Shown here piece by piece: positions 26,682 to 35,649 of a DNA stretch of 64,000 nucleotides (the stretch's first letter is position 1; each line of letters opens with the position of its first letter). This DNA is from Streptomyces sp. NRRL S-1022. Lineage in GTDB: Bacteria > Actinomycetota > Actinomycetes > Streptomycetales > Streptomycetaceae. The notes beneath the pieces are model-generated. The model was not told the DNA's origin. It worked only from the letters and a program-made list of their open reading frames with translations, and searched no databases. The DNA lies in NCBI RefSeq assembly GCF_000720135.1, contig NZ_JOIU01000032.1:21689-85688 (forward strand), read 5' to 3'. The position numbers and the translations under genes are program-made.

Positions 26682-28154
26682 ATGCGGCCCTTCAGAATCG
26701 CGGCATCCCGACAGGCGCCGGTCTCCGTGCCGCGTCGGCCGGCCCATCCGGAAGGCACCCGGGCGCGCTGGTACGGTCCCGTGTCCGTCGGCGTGGACCT
26801 GGCGGGCGCGGCGCTGCCTGTCGCGGCGGCGATCGTGGAGGTCCACGAACCCCATCCCCTGCGTCTGGCGGTCGTCGCCGCCCTGATGTGGCCGCTGATC
26901 AGAGTGGCCGGCAAGCGGTACACGCTCTCCGCCTGGGGCGACGGCGGTGGTCTGGCGGCCGTCCTGCGGGACTGGCTGCTGCTGGTCGGCGCGCTGGCCA
27001 CGCTGCGCGTGCTGTGCGGGCTGGAGAGCGTGCCGGCCGAGGCCTTCACGGCGCTGCTCCCGGCGCTCGTCCTCACCGCCGCGTGCCACAAGGCGATCCA
27101 CCGCCACCTCCTGGCCGCCCGCCGCGACGGCCGCGCGCTGCGCCACGTCCTGGTGGTCGGGGAGGGGGCGACGATCGACGCGGTGGTCGGACAGCTGGCC
27201 CAGCGCACCGACCACGAATACGTGATCGTGGGCTGCTGCCCCGTTGGCGAGGACGAGGTGCTCTCCGGTGTCCCCGTGCACGTGCGGCTGCCCCGGGCGG
27301 AGCCCGAGACGTCCGGGGAAGATGCGGAGACGGTGCTCGGCGCGGCCGACGCACTCGCCGCCGACCTCGTCTTCGTGGCGTCGGGCCCCCATCTGTCGGG
27401 ACAGCGGTTGCGCCGGCTGTCCTGGGCGGTGCACGACCGGGGCCGCCCGATCGTCGTGCTGCCCGGCATCGTCGAGGTCGCCCGCCGGCGGGTCCGCCTC
27501 ACCTCGGCGTCCGGGCTCATCCTGCTGCACATCTCGCCGCCGCTGTGCCGCGGCATGCCGGCCCTGCTGAAGGAGGCCGTGGACCGGGTGGGCGCTCTCC
27601 TGCTGATCGTGCTGCTGTCACCGCTGCTGCTCCTGCTGGCGCTGGCCGTGCGGCTCGGTTCACCCGGTCCCGCCTTCTACCGCCAGATCCGGGCCGGCCG
27701 GCACAACACACCGTTCCCGATGTGGAAGTTCCGCACGATGGTCGTCGGGGCGGACCGCCTCAAGAACGAACTGGAGGCGGCGAACGAGAACGACGGCCAC
27801 ATGTTCAAGATGCGCCGCGACCCCCGGATCACCCCCCTGGGCCGTGTCCTGCGCCGCTACTCGCTCGACGAGCTGCCCCAGCTGTTCAACGTCCTCCTCG
27901 GCCACATGTCCCTGGTCGGCCCGCGGCCCCCGGTACCGGAGGAGGTCGTCAAGTACGACTCCGTGGAGATGCGCCGGCTGGACGTCAAACCGGGTCTGAC
28001 CGGGCTGTGGCAGGTGAGCGGCCGCTCGGACCTGTCCTGGCACGAGACGGTCTCGCTCGACCTGCGCTACGTCGACAACTGGTCGCCGTCCATGGACGTG
28101 AACGTGGTGGCCCGCACCGTACGCGCGGTGCTGAACGGCCAAGGCGCGTACTGA
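26682..28154 (+). CDS. Polyprenyl glycosylphosphotransferase (WcaJ/ExoY type) initiating exopolysaccharide synthesis
   Basis: A 490-residue membrane enzyme that transfers a sugar-1-phosphate from a nucleotide sugar to undecaprenyl phosphate, the first committed step. The N-terminal half has about four membrane helices and a Rossmann-like CoA-binding-type region (HVLVVGEGATIDAVVGQL). After a fifth hydrophobic segment the catalytic domain shows PMWKFRTMVVGAD, YSLDELPQLFNVLLG, SLVGPRPPVPEEV and KPGLTGLWQVSGR, all diagnostic. The ATG at 26682 has AAGGAG 5 bases upstream and is preferred over the earlier in-frame GTG at 26613. It opens the locus. Confidence 0.93.
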   Translation: MRPFRIAASRQAPVSVPRRPAHPEGTRARWYGPVSVGVDLAGAALPVAAAIVEVHEPHPLRLAVVAALMWPLIRVAGKRYTLSAWGDGGGLAAVLRDWLLLVGALATLRVLCGLESVPAEAFTALLPALVLTAACHKAIHRHLLAARRDGRALRHVLVVGEGATIDAVVGQLAQRTDHEYVIVGCCPVGEDEVLSGVPVHVRLPRAEPETSGEDAETVLGAADALAADLVFVASGPHLSGQRLRRLSWAVHDRGRPIVVLPGIVEVARRRVRLTSASGLILLHISPPLCRGMPALLKEAVDRVGALLLIVLLSPLLLLLALAVRLGSPGPAFYRQIRAGRHNTPFPMWKFRTMVVGADRLKNELEAANENDGHMFKMRRDPRITPLGRVLRRYSLDELPQLFNVLLGHMSLVGPRPPVPEEVVKYDSVEMRRLDVKPGLTGLWQVSGRSDLSWHETVSLDLRYVDNWSPSMDVNVVARTVRAVLNGQGAY

Positions 28155-28236
28155 GAGTCCTCCATCCGGGCAAGCCTGCCGCCAACACGCCTCGATCGCG
28201 GGCGCTTCGCCCTCCGCGGCATGAAGGATCACGCAC

Positions 28237-28806
28237 GTGAACCCCTCTGATCCCGGGCCGGTCATGACCCGCCGGCCCGTCGTGGACCGCTCCCTGCGCG
28301 GCTTCACCGGTGCCGGATACGACAAGGGGCGCCCGGTGCTCGTGCAGGCCGCCTGGTTCGCCGTCCTCCACCTGGTCTTCGTCAAATGGTGGTGCCCGGC
28401 CCGCTGGCGCCCCGCGCTGCTGCGGGCCTTCGGCGCCCGCGTCGGGCAGCGGGTGCTGATCCGGCACGGGGTGCGGGTGCACTGGCCGTGGAAGCTGGAG
28501 ATCGGCGACGACGTGTGGATCGGCGAGGGCGCCTGGATCCTCAATCTCGAACCCGTCACGATCGCCCACGACTGCTGTGTCTCGCAGAGCGCGCTGCTGT
28601 GCACGGGCAGCCACCGTCCCCGGTCCGCCACGTTCGAGTTCGACAACGGCCCCATCCGGCTGGAGCCGGGCAGCTGGGTCGCGGCCCGTGCCGTCGTCCT
28701 GCGCGGGGTCACCGTCGGCCGGGGCGGCGTGGTGGGCGCCGGCGCCGTCGCCCACCGGGACGTGGCGCCCGGCGCGATCCTGACGACGAACGGACGTACG
28801 GCATGA
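28237..28806 (+). CDS. WcaF-like hexapeptide-repeat acetyltransferase
   Basis: A 189-residue left-handed beta-helix acyltransferase, probably acetylating a sugar of the repeat unit with acetyl-CoA. It shows RVGQRVLIRHGVRVHWPWKL, EIGDDVWIGEGAWILNLEPV and HRPRSATFEFDNGPI, matching the colanic acid WcaF family. The catalytic His is probably in CTGSHRPR. GTG 28237 has AAGGA upstream; ATG 28264 is a weaker alternative. It is followed by a glycosyltransferase 13 bases later, so the two are co-transcribed. Confidence 0.87.
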   Translation: MNPSDPGPVMTRRPVVDRSLRGFTGAGYDKGRPVLVQAAWFAVLHLVFVKWWCPARWRPALLRAFGARVGQRVLIRHGVRVHWPWKLEIGDDVWIGEGAWILNLEPVTIAHDCCVSQSALLCTGSHRPRSATFEFDNGPIRLEPGSWVAARAVVLRGVTVGRGGVVGAGAVAHRDVAPGAILTTNGRTA

Positions 28807-28819
28807 AGGGGCGTACGGC

Positions 28820-30031
28820 ATGAGACTGCTCCACGTGGTCACGCTCGTCAGCGACGACGGTCTCTTCGGCGGTCCGCCGAGCGTCGCGGTCGCCCAGTCG
28901 GAGGAGCTGGCCGCACGCGGTCACGACGTCACCCTGCTGTCGCTGTGGCGGGGCAGCGGCCCGGCGCCGGACCGTGCCGGCGCCGTCCGGCTGCGCTCCC
29001 GCCCCGCCCGTACGCTGCTGCCCGGACGAGGCTGCATCGGCCTGCTGCACCCCCTCCTCGTACGCGACCTGTGGCGGGCCGTGCGCGGCGCCGACGTCGT
29101 GCACGTCCACGCGGGACGGGACCTGGTCTCCCTCGCCGCCCTCGCCGTCGCCGCCCTGCGCCGGGTGCCGTGCGTGGCCCAGACGCACGGCATGGTCGAG
29201 CCGCGCACCGCGCTCCCCGTCCGGATCTTCGACGTGCTCTACCTGCCGTTGCTGCGCCGGGCCCGCGCCTGCTGCGTCCTGACCGAGCAGGAGCGCCGGC
29301 TGGTGGCACGGGTGCTGGGTCCCGCCGGTCCGCCGCTGCGGATCCTGCCCAACGGCATCCGGCCGGGTCCGCCCGGGCCGGAGCCGCGGCAGCCGCGCGA
29401 CCCCCACGTGGTGTTCCTGGCCCGGCTGCATCCCCGCAAGCGTCCGGAGGCGTTCGTGGAGATGGCCGCGCTGGTCCACGAGGAGATGCCCGAGGCCCGG
29501 TTCACCCTGTTCGGCCCGGACGACGGATCGCTGACCGCCGTCCGCCGGCTCATCCGGGACGGGCTCGCGGACGTGGTCCGCTACGGCGGTGCGCTCGCTC
29601 CCGCCGAGGCGCACGAGGCGTACCGGACGGCGGCCGTCCATGTGCTGCCGAGCGTGAACGAGCCGTTCGGCATGACCCTGATCGAGGCGCTGGCCGCCGG
29701 TACGCCCGTGGTGTGCACCGACACCTGCGGCATCGCCGACGAGCTGGCCCGCCGCGGTGCCGCACTCGTCACCGACGGCAGCCCCGCCGCCATGGCGGCA
29801 GCGGTGCGCCGGCTGCTCGGCGACCCGGACCTGTGCGCCCGGATGGCACGGGCCGGCCGCCGTGTGGTCGAGGACGTCTACTCCATCGGTGCCGTGGCGG
29901 ACCGGCTGGAGGAGATCTACCAGGGCGGCGGCCCCGACGAGCCCACCGGCCCGGGGTACTCGGCCCGCCCGGTGAGCCCGGCCGACGACCACCCCGACCG
30001 GAAGCCGGCCACCCCGGCCCCGGTCGTCTGA
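28820..30031 (+). CDS. GT4-family glycosyltransferase
   Basis: A 403-residue GT-B glycosyltransferase of family 4, presumably adding a sugar to the lipid-linked repeat. The N-terminal domain starts RLLHVVTLVSDDGLFGGPPS. The C-terminal donor-binding domain has VVFLARLHPRKRPEAFVEMA and the NEPFGMTLIEALAAGTPVV signature (EX7E type). The last 30 residues are Pro-rich and low in structure. It is convergent with the next glycosyltransferase, with a strong hairpin between them. Confidence 0.9.
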   Translation: MRLLHVVTLVSDDGLFGGPPSVAVAQSEELAARGHDVTLLSLWRGSGPAPDRAGAVRLRSRPARTLLPGRGCIGLLHPLLVRDLWRAVRGADVVHVHAGRDLVSLAALAVAALRRVPCVAQTHGMVEPRTALPVRIFDVLYLPLLRRARACCVLTEQERRLVARVLGPAGPPLRILPNGIRPGPPGPEPRQPRDPHVVFLARLHPRKRPEAFVEMAALVHEEMPEARFTLFGPDDGSLTAVRRLIRDGLADVVRYGGALAPAEAHEAYRTAAVHVLPSVNEPFGMTLIEALAAGTPVVCTDTCGIADELARRGAALVTDGSPAAMAAAVRRLLGDPDLCARMARAGRRVVEDVYSIGAVADRLEEIYQGGGPDEPTGPGYSARPVSPADDHPDRKPATPAPVV

Positions 30032-30078
30032 TCCCCCGGCCCCGCCCGGTGCAGTACCGGGGAGGGCCGGCGCGGACG

Positions 30079-30117
30079 GCCGCGTGGCCGGCCGCGGTCG
30101 GCGGCCGGCCACGCGGC
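30079..30117. terminator. Strong bidirectional hairpin between two glycosyltransferase genes
   Basis: A 17-bp perfect stem (30079-30095 with 30101-30117) around a 5-base loop GGTCG, entirely G/C-rich. It lies in the 109-base gap between the convergent genes ending at 30031 and 30141. It is followed by a 17-base direct repeat (GGCGTCGGGTCAGGG-type) at 30116-30149. Confidence 0.8.
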
Positions 30118-30140
30118 GTCGGGTCAGGGACGGCGTCGGG

Positions 30141-31352
30141 TCAGGGGCGGTGCCGGTGTCCGGGGGTGCCGGTCACGCCGGTGAGGATGTCCTCGAAGCG
30201 GGAGGCGCAGCCTTCCAGGGCGAACTCCCGCTCCGCCAGCGCGCGGCTCTCCTTGCCCAGTCGCTCGGCCCGGTCCGGGTCGGAGAGGACTTCGCGGACC
30301 CAGGCGGCCGCTTCGTCCAGGGCCGGCTCCTCCGGCGGGAAGACCGCCGAGCCCGCCTGCCGGAGCAGCCGGGCGGCGAGGTTGCCGGCGGGCATCAGGC
30401 CGAGCACCGGCCGCCCGGCGCACAGGTAGGACAGCGTCTTGGACGGGACCGAGAACTGCCCGGCGTCCGGGTCCAGCAGCACGACCAGGACGTCACCGGT
30501 GCCGAGCACCTCGGGCAGCCGCTCGTAGGGCTGGAAGGGCAGCAGGGCCAGTTCGACGCCCCGCGCCGCCGCCGCCTCCCTGAGGACGGGTACGGCGGGA
30601 CCGTCGTTGACGACGACGAGCCGTACCGGGCGGCCCTGGTCCCGCAGCCGCTCGGCCAGCCGCACCAGCAGCTCCGGGTTGTGCTTCAGCCCGAGCGTGC
30701 CCGAGTACAGCACGGTCCGCACACCGTCCAGGCCGTGCTCCGCCGACCAGGCGTTGGCCCGTTCCACCGGGACGATCTCGTCCAGCGGCGCCCAGTTGGG
30801 GATGACGGTGACCTTGCCGGCGGTGCCCCACTGCTCGTGGACCCGCACGAACGAGTCGGCGATCACCACGATGGCCGCGGCCTGCCGAGCCGACCACTTC
30901 TCGGCCGCCTCGAAGACCTTCGCGGCCAGGCGCATCGACTTGGCGACATCGGCGGCGGCGAAGCTCTGGAGCGCGACCGCGGTCACGTCCTGGTGCCACA
31001 GCACCCAGGGGACGCCCAGCCTCCGCAGCACGGCCGCGGTCACCACCAGCACCGGGATCGGCAGGTTGGACAGCAGCGCCACGTCGGGCTTCGCACGCCG
31101 GACCTGCCGGGCCAGTTCGAGACCGAGCCGGGTCTCCTGGCCGAGCCGGCGGAAGTAGGCCTCCTTGCGCAGCCTGACGCCGTCCCCGATGGTGGCGAAG
31201 CGGAGGCCGGCGACGTCCCCGGCCAGCCTGCCCTTCCCGGACACGTAGGCCGTGCACGTCGAGTGGACGACCTTGTGGCCGCGGCGCGCCAGCTCCCGGC
31301 TCAGCTGTGCCTGGAACGGGTGGCCGCTGTAGTCGTGGACGAGGATCCTCAT
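30141..31352 (-). CDS. GT4-family glycosyltransferase (WbuB-like)
   Basis: A 403-residue GT-B enzyme. The N-terminus MRILVHDYSGHPFQAQLSRE resembles WbuB/colanic acid GT4 proteins. WHQDVTAVAL and VIPNWAPLDEI precede the donor-binding domain (VLYSGTLGLKHNPELLVRLA, PSKTLSYLCAGRPVLGL). It is the second gene of a minus-strand pair with the epimerase, 31 bases apart, so they are probably co-transcribed. Donor and acceptor sugars are not predictable, but an epimerase-made GDP-sugar is an attractive guess. Confidence 0.9.
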   Translation of the reverse strand: MRILVHDYSGHPFQAQLSRELARRGHKVVHSTCTAYVSGKGRLAGDVAGLRFATIGDGVRLRKEAYFRRLGQETRLGLELARQVRRAKPDVALLSNLPIPVLVVTAAVLRRLGVPWVLWHQDVTAVALQSFAAADVAKSMRLAAKVFEAAEKWSARQAAAIVVIADSFVRVHEQWGTAGKVTVIPNWAPLDEIVPVERANAWSAEHGLDGVRTVLYSGTLGLKHNPELLVRLAERLRDQGRPVRLVVVNDGPAVPVLREAAAARGVELALLPFQPYERLPEVLGTGDVLVVLLDPDAGQFSVPSKTLSYLCAGRPVLGLMPAGNLAARLLRQAGSAVFPPEEPALDEAAAWVREVLSDPDRAERLGKESRALAEREFALEGCASRFEDILTGVTGTPGHRHRP

Positions 31353-31383
31353 CGTCTCCTCCGTCCTCGCAACGGGCCGCCCC

Positions 31384-32364
31384 TCACTGGTGGGACCGCT
31401 TGACCTGGTCGTAGACCCAGGCGTAGGTCTGCTCCAGCCCGTCGGCCAGCGAGACCGAGGGCTCCCAGCCGTAGATCTCGCGGATGAGGGTGTTGTCGGA
31501 GTTGCGGCCGCGTACGCCCTGGGGGGCGTCCAGGCGGTAGCTGCGCTCGCAGCGGATGCCCGCGATCCGCTCGACGATGTCGACGAGCTGGTTGATGGTC
31601 ACCAGCTCCGAGGAGCCGAGGTTGACCGGGACGCCACTGTCCCCGTGCATGATCATCTGGCTGCCGTGCAGGCAGTCGTCGATGTACATGAAGGAACGGG
31701 TCTGCAGGCCGTCGCCCCAGATCTCGATCCGGTGGTCACCGGAGAGCACCGCCTCGGCCACCTTCCGGCACACCGCGGCGGGGGCCTTCTCCCGGCCGCC
31801 CTCCCACGTGCCGTGCGGGCCGTACACGTTGTGGTAGCGGGCGACACGGGTGGTGAACCCGTAGTCCTCCGCGTAGTGGCGGCACATGCGCTCGGAGAAG
31901 AGCTTCTCCCAGCCGTAGCCGTCCTCCGGCTGCGCCGGGTAGGCGTCCTCCTCGCGCAGCGCGGTGACGTCCGGGTCGGTCTGCTTGCCGGCGGCGTAGA
32001 CGCAGGCGGAGGAGGAGTAGAAGTAGCGTTCCACGCCCGCCTCGTGCGCGGCCTTCAGCATGTGCGTGCTGGTCAGGACCGACATCATGCAGGCGGCCTT
32101 GTTGTTCTCGATGAAGCCCATGCCGCCCATGTCGGCGGCCAGCATGTACACCTGCCGTGCGCCCCGGACGCCCGCGCGCGCGTTCTCCAGGAGCGACAGG
32201 TCGGCGATCACGTTCTCCGCGGCGTCGTGGAGCTGGTACCACTCGTGCCGGGGCTTGATGTCGATGGAGCGGACGGTCAGCCCCTGGGCCAGGAGGGTGC
32301 CCACGAGATGTCCCCCGATGAATCCCCCGCCACCGGCGACGACGACGTCGACCTGCTTGCCCAT
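31384..32364 (-). CDS. GDP-mannose 3,5-epimerase-like nucleotide-sugar epimerase
   Basis: A 326-residue extended SDR. The cofactor site is GGGGFIGG (11-18). Segments LAADMGGMGFIENN, WGDGLQTRSFMYIDD and REKAPAAVCRK are those of plant GDP-mannose 3,5-epimerase, which makes GDP-L-galactose. Catalytic residues match by position: Cys121 in SSACVY, Tyr150 and Lys154 (YGWEK), Lys193 (REKAP) and Arg in GVRGRNSDN (285-287). The ATG at 32364 has AGAGGAG upstream; the open frame extends to 32445 but has no such site. It should supply GDP-L-galactose or GDP-L-gulose to the polymer. Confidence 0.87.
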   Translation of the reverse strand: MGKQVDVVVAGGGGFIGGHLVGTLLAQGLTVRSIDIKPRHEWYQLHDAAENVIADLSLLENARAGVRGARQVYMLAADMGGMGFIENNKAACMMSVLTSTHMLKAAHEAGVERYFYSSSACVYAAGKQTDPDVTALREEDAYPAQPEDGYGWEKLFSERMCRHYAEDYGFTTRVARYHNVYGPHGTWEGGREKAPAAVCRKVAEAVLSGDHRIEIWGDGLQTRSFMYIDDCLHGSQMIMHGDSGVPVNLGSSELVTINQLVDIVERIAGIRCERSYRLDAPQGVRGRNSDNTLIREIYGWEPSVSLADGLEQTYAWVYDQVKRSHQ

Positions 32365-32388
32365 GGGCCACTCCTCTGTCCGGAGATG

Positions 32389-32411
32389 TGATGATTTGAT
32401 GCGAATCATCA
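32389..32411. promoter_or_regulatory. Inverted repeat in the divergent epimerase/polymerase promoter region
   Basis: TGATGATT (32389-32396), 7-base loop, AATCATCA (32404-32411), perfect 8-bp arms in an AT-rich patch between the divergent epimerase (32364) and polymerase (32615). It is a candidate operator for both arms of the locus. A TATAAC sequence near 32549 may be the -10 of the polymerase operon. Confidence 0.45.
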
Positions 32412-32614
32412 ATGCATGTTTGTCCTGATCTTCGGCAAATGGCACGCCGCCCGGTTCCCCGGTGTCACCCGATGACGTGCCGCGCCGGCGGCTGCGTGGA
32501 GCTCCCAGGTTCGCGCGCGCCTGTGCGGCTTCATGGAGTGCAGGCGTTATAACCCCTTTGATGAGCTTTCAGGTGAAACATCCGATTGATGGAGGATCCC
32601 CGAAGGAGGCTCGC

Positions 32615-34093
32615 GTGCGCAGCGCGGCCGCGGTCTCCCTCTGGGCCGTGGCCCTGCTGGCCCTGCTGCCCGGGCTGATCCTCCAGTCGGGGGACGTACG
32701 CCCGTCGCCGGCACTCGTCGCGCAGGGCGTGGTGGTGGCACACACCGGTGTGGCCCTCGTCCGGGTGCTCACCGCGACGACGGTGCGGCTCGTCGCCCTC
32801 GGTTTCTGGGTCTTCGCCTACATCTGGCTCGGCCTCGCCCCCCTGGCGCAGCTCGCCACCGACACCTACCCGTGGGCCTACCGGACCGGCGAGGGGACCG
32901 CCCTCATGGCCGTGGCCGTCGTCGAGCTCGGGCTGCTCGCCCACAGCGCGGGGGCCGCCGTCGCCGCCCGCCGGGACCACGCCCGCGCGGCCGGTCCCGC
33001 CGCCCCCGCGCCGGGACCGGCGGAACGGCTCCTGTCCCGCCGCCTCGCCCCCTGGCGCCTGCTGTCGCTGTGCGGACTCGCCCTCGCCCTGGCCGTGCTG
33101 CTCATCCCCGGCCAGCCGGGCGGGATCACCGCCTACTTCACGAGCCGTCAGGCGCTGCGCGAGGCGGGCGACATGGACGGCTCGGACGGCGCCTTCCTGT
33201 CGTCGCTGCGCAACTGGTCCCTGTCCGTGCCGGCCTTCTGGGCGCTGCTGGGACTGCTGTGCGTACCGTGCGCGCCGGCCGGCGACCGTCTGTTGCGCGG
33301 CGTCCGCCGGCTGCTGCTGCCGCTGCTCCTCGCGCTGAACGTCGTCGTCAACAACCCCGTCAGCAAACCGCGGTTCTGGGTCGGCACGGTCCTGCTGACG
33401 CTGCTGTTCACCGTGCCCAGGCTGAACCGCCCGCGCGCCTTCCGCGTCATCGCGGCCACCCTCATGGCGACCGTGCTGCTGGTCTTCCCGTACAGCGACT
33501 ACTTCCGCTACAGCGACCGGGAGCGGTTCACCGTCGTCTCCCTGTCCGCACAGTTCACCGCCAACGGCGACTACGACGCCTTCCAGCAGGTCCAGACCGG
33601 CATCGACTACGCGCGGGACAAGGGATTCGCACCGCGGAACGTGCTGGGACCCGCGCTGTTCCCCGTCCCGCGCTCGGTCTGGCCGGACAAGCCCGGGGAC
33701 ACGGGCATCACCCTGGCCCGGTACGCGGGCTACGACTTCCTCAACCTCTCCGCCCCGTTGTGGATCGAGAGCTACCTGTGGGCCGGCCCGCCCGCCGTGG
33801 CCGTCGTGTTCTTCCTGCTCGGCGCGGCCGGACGCCGCATGGACGACGTACGCCACCGGCTCCGCGGCCGGGCGGGCACCCTCGCGACCCTCCTGGTCCC
33901 GGCCTTCGCCTTCTACCAGATCGTCTTCCTGCGCGGCAGCCTGCTCGGGATCGTCGGCCCGCTCACCCTGCTGACGGCCGTCCCGCTGCTCGTCACCACC
34001 TCCACCGCCCGCGCAGGCCGGACCGTCCCGTCGGCGCAGCCGACCGCACCCACCCGTCCCGCACCGATCCCCACCACAGGAGGGCACCCGTGA
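32615..34093 (+). CDS. Wzy-like oligosaccharide repeat-unit polymerase
   Basis: A 492-residue integral membrane protein with about 11-12 helices and a long extracytoplasmic loop (about residues 300-370, with YSDYFRYSDRERFTVVSLS and YDAFQQVQTGIDYARDKGF), the pattern of O-antigen polymerase-like proteins. These join lipid-linked repeat units on the outer face of the membrane. GTG 32615 has AAGGAGG 6 bases upstream; the open frame starts earlier but lacks a site. Its stop overlaps the start of the chain-length gene (GTGA), so polymerase, chain-length protein and flippase are coupled. Confidence 0.8.
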   Translation: MRSAAAVSLWAVALLALLPGLILQSGDVRPSPALVAQGVVVAHTGVALVRVLTATTVRLVALGFWVFAYIWLGLAPLAQLATDTYPWAYRTGEGTALMAVAVVELGLLAHSAGAAVAARRDHARAAGPAAPAPGPAERLLSRRLAPWRLLSLCGLALALAVLLIPGQPGGITAYFTSRQALREAGDMDGSDGAFLSSLRNWSLSVPAFWALLGLLCVPCAPAGDRLLRGVRRLLLPLLLALNVVVNNPVSKPRFWVGTVLLTLLFTVPRLNRPRAFRVIAATLMATVLLVFPYSDYFRYSDRERFTVVSLSAQFTANGDYDAFQQVQTGIDYARDKGFAPRNVLGPALFPVPRSVWPDKPGDTGITLARYAGYDFLNLSAPLWIESYLWAGPPAVAVVFFLLGAAGRRMDDVRHRLRGRAGTLATLLVPAFAFYQIVFLRGSLLGIVGPLTLLTAVPLLVTTSTARAGRTVPSAQPTAPTRPAPIPTTGGHP

Positions 34094-35649
34094 CCGGCCC
34101 CATCGACTTCCCCGACCGGTACGACGAACCGGACCAGCTGCGCGACCAACTACGCCGACTCCTGCGCCATCGCGCCGTCATCGCCCTGGGGATCGTCCTG
34201 GGACTGCTGGGCGGGGCCGCCCTGGCGTTCTCCCGCGCCCACACCTACACCGCCACCAGCGAGGTCCTCGTACGCTCCACCGCCGATCCCTTCGGCGCGG
34301 TCAGCGTGGCCGCCGACAACCAGGTCAGCATGGGCACCGAACAGCAGGTCGCCGCCAGCGCCGCGGTCGCCATCCGCGCCGCACGCCTCATGGGCCGGGC
34401 CGACAGCGGCGCGGCAGCACTGGAGAGCGACCTGCGGATCACCAACCCGGCCAAGTCCCAGGTGCTGCGCTTCGAGTTCACCGCCCGCACCCCGCGGCGC
34501 GCGGCACGCGGCGCCAACGCCTTCGCCGAGGCCTACCTGGCCGACCGCAAGGCCCGTAACCAAGCCGCCGTGCAGCGGGCCGGCCGCAGCGTGCAGCAGC
34601 AGATCACGACGGTGCAGGCCAAGAAGAAGGACGCGGACGACGCCGACGACAAGGCCGTGCAGAGCGAACTGGACACCCTGCACAAGCGCATCGTCGAGAT
34701 CAACTCACGCGACACCGACGGAGGCGACATCGTCCGCCGCGGCGAGGCACCCGGCGGCCCCTCGGGACCCGGCCGGCCGGCCCTGCTCCTGCTCGGACTG
34801 GCGGGCGGACTGGCCCTCGGCATCCTGCTGGCCTGGCTGCGCTCCGCCCTCGACACCCGGGTCCGGTCGGCCGGCGAGGCCCGGGCCGCGCTGCGCACCC
34901 CGGTGCTCGCCCTGCTGCCCCCCGAGCCCGGCGAGGACGTCCTGCTGCGCGTCGGCCACCTGGGCGGCGACCGCGCGGAGACGTACCGCGCCCTGGCCTA
35001 CCGCCTGCGCCGGACCGGCCTGCCCGGCGGCACCGGCCGGGTCCTCGTCGTGGCCCCCCGGCGCGGCGCCGCCACCGAGGAGGTCGCCGTGAACCTGGCC
35101 GCGGCCCTCACCGAGTGCGGCGACGAGGTGCTGCTGGTGGACGCCGACCCCGGCACGCCCGCCCTCACGGCCCGGCTGCCCCTGCTGCCGGACACCGCCC
35201 GTACGCCCGGTGACGCCGCCCTGCCCGACGGCAGCCGCCTCGTCGACGCCGGCACCGCCGGGCGCTTCGCCTGCTGCGGCACCGGTTCGCCGGCGGGCGG
35301 GTCCGCCGCCCACCGGATGCCGTCCGGACCCGACTCCCGTACCGCGGTCGTCGTCACCCGGCCGCTGCTGGAACACGCCGACGCACTGGCCCTCGCCCAG
35401 CGCGTCGACGGCGTCCTGCTCGTCGCCGGCCTCGGCACCACCCGGCGGGAGGACCTCCGGCGGGCGTACGAGCTGATCGACTGCTCCGGCGGAACCCTCC
35501 TCGGTGCCGTGCTCGACGCCGGCCGCCGGGGCGGGCGGCTGCACGCCGCCCTGCGCCGCCGCACCAGGAGCCGCCGGGAGGCGGAGGCCGCCGTGCCGCT
35601 CGTGGAACTCCCCGCCCAGGACGAGACCCTCACGGCCTCGCGCGGATGA
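34090..35649 (+). CDS. Wzz/Wzc-type polysaccharide co-polymerase with degenerate kinase domain
   Basis: A 519-residue protein. Membrane segments near 33-51 (VIALGIVLGLLGGAALAF) and about 232-252 (ALLLLGLAGGLALGILLAW) flank an extracytoplasmic coiled-coil region (VQQQITTVQAKKKDADDADD), the Wzz fold that sets chain length. A cytoplasmic BY-kinase-like domain follows (EVLLVDADPGTPALTARL), but where Walker A should be the sequence is VLVVAPRRGAATEEVAVNL, with no GK[ST], and there is no C-terminal Tyr cluster. Tyrosine kinase activity is therefore doubtful. It overlaps both neighbours by 4 bases. Confidence 0.85.
   Translation: MTGPIDFPDRYDEPDQLRDQLRRLLRHRAVIALGIVLGLLGGAALAFSRAHTYTATSEVLVRSTADPFGAVSVAADNQVSMGTEQQVAASAAVAIRAARLMGRADSGAAALESDLRITNPAKSQVLRFEFTARTPRRAARGANAFAEAYLADRKARNQAAVQRAGRSVQQQITTVQAKKKDADDADDKAVQSELDTLHKRIVEINSRDTDGGDIVRRGEAPGGPSGPGRPALLLLGLAGGLALGILLAWLRSALDTRVRSAGEARAALRTPVLALLPPEPGEDVLLRVGHLGGDRAETYRALAYRLRRTGLPGGTGRVLVVAPRRGAATEEVAVNLAAALTECGDEVLLVDADPGTPALTARLPLLPDTARTPGDAALPDGSRLVDAGTAGRFACCGTGSPAGGSAAHRMPSGPDSRTAVVVTRPLLEHADALALAQRVDGVLLVAGLGTTRREDLRRAYELIDCSGGTLLGAVLDAGRRGGRLHAALRRRTRSRREAEAAVPLVELPAQDETLTASRG

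Noticed and set aside
30031..30429. Continuation of the first GT4 gene into a longer fusion
   Set aside because: Frames beyond 30031 have no glycosyltransferase motifs and run through the terminator hairpin.
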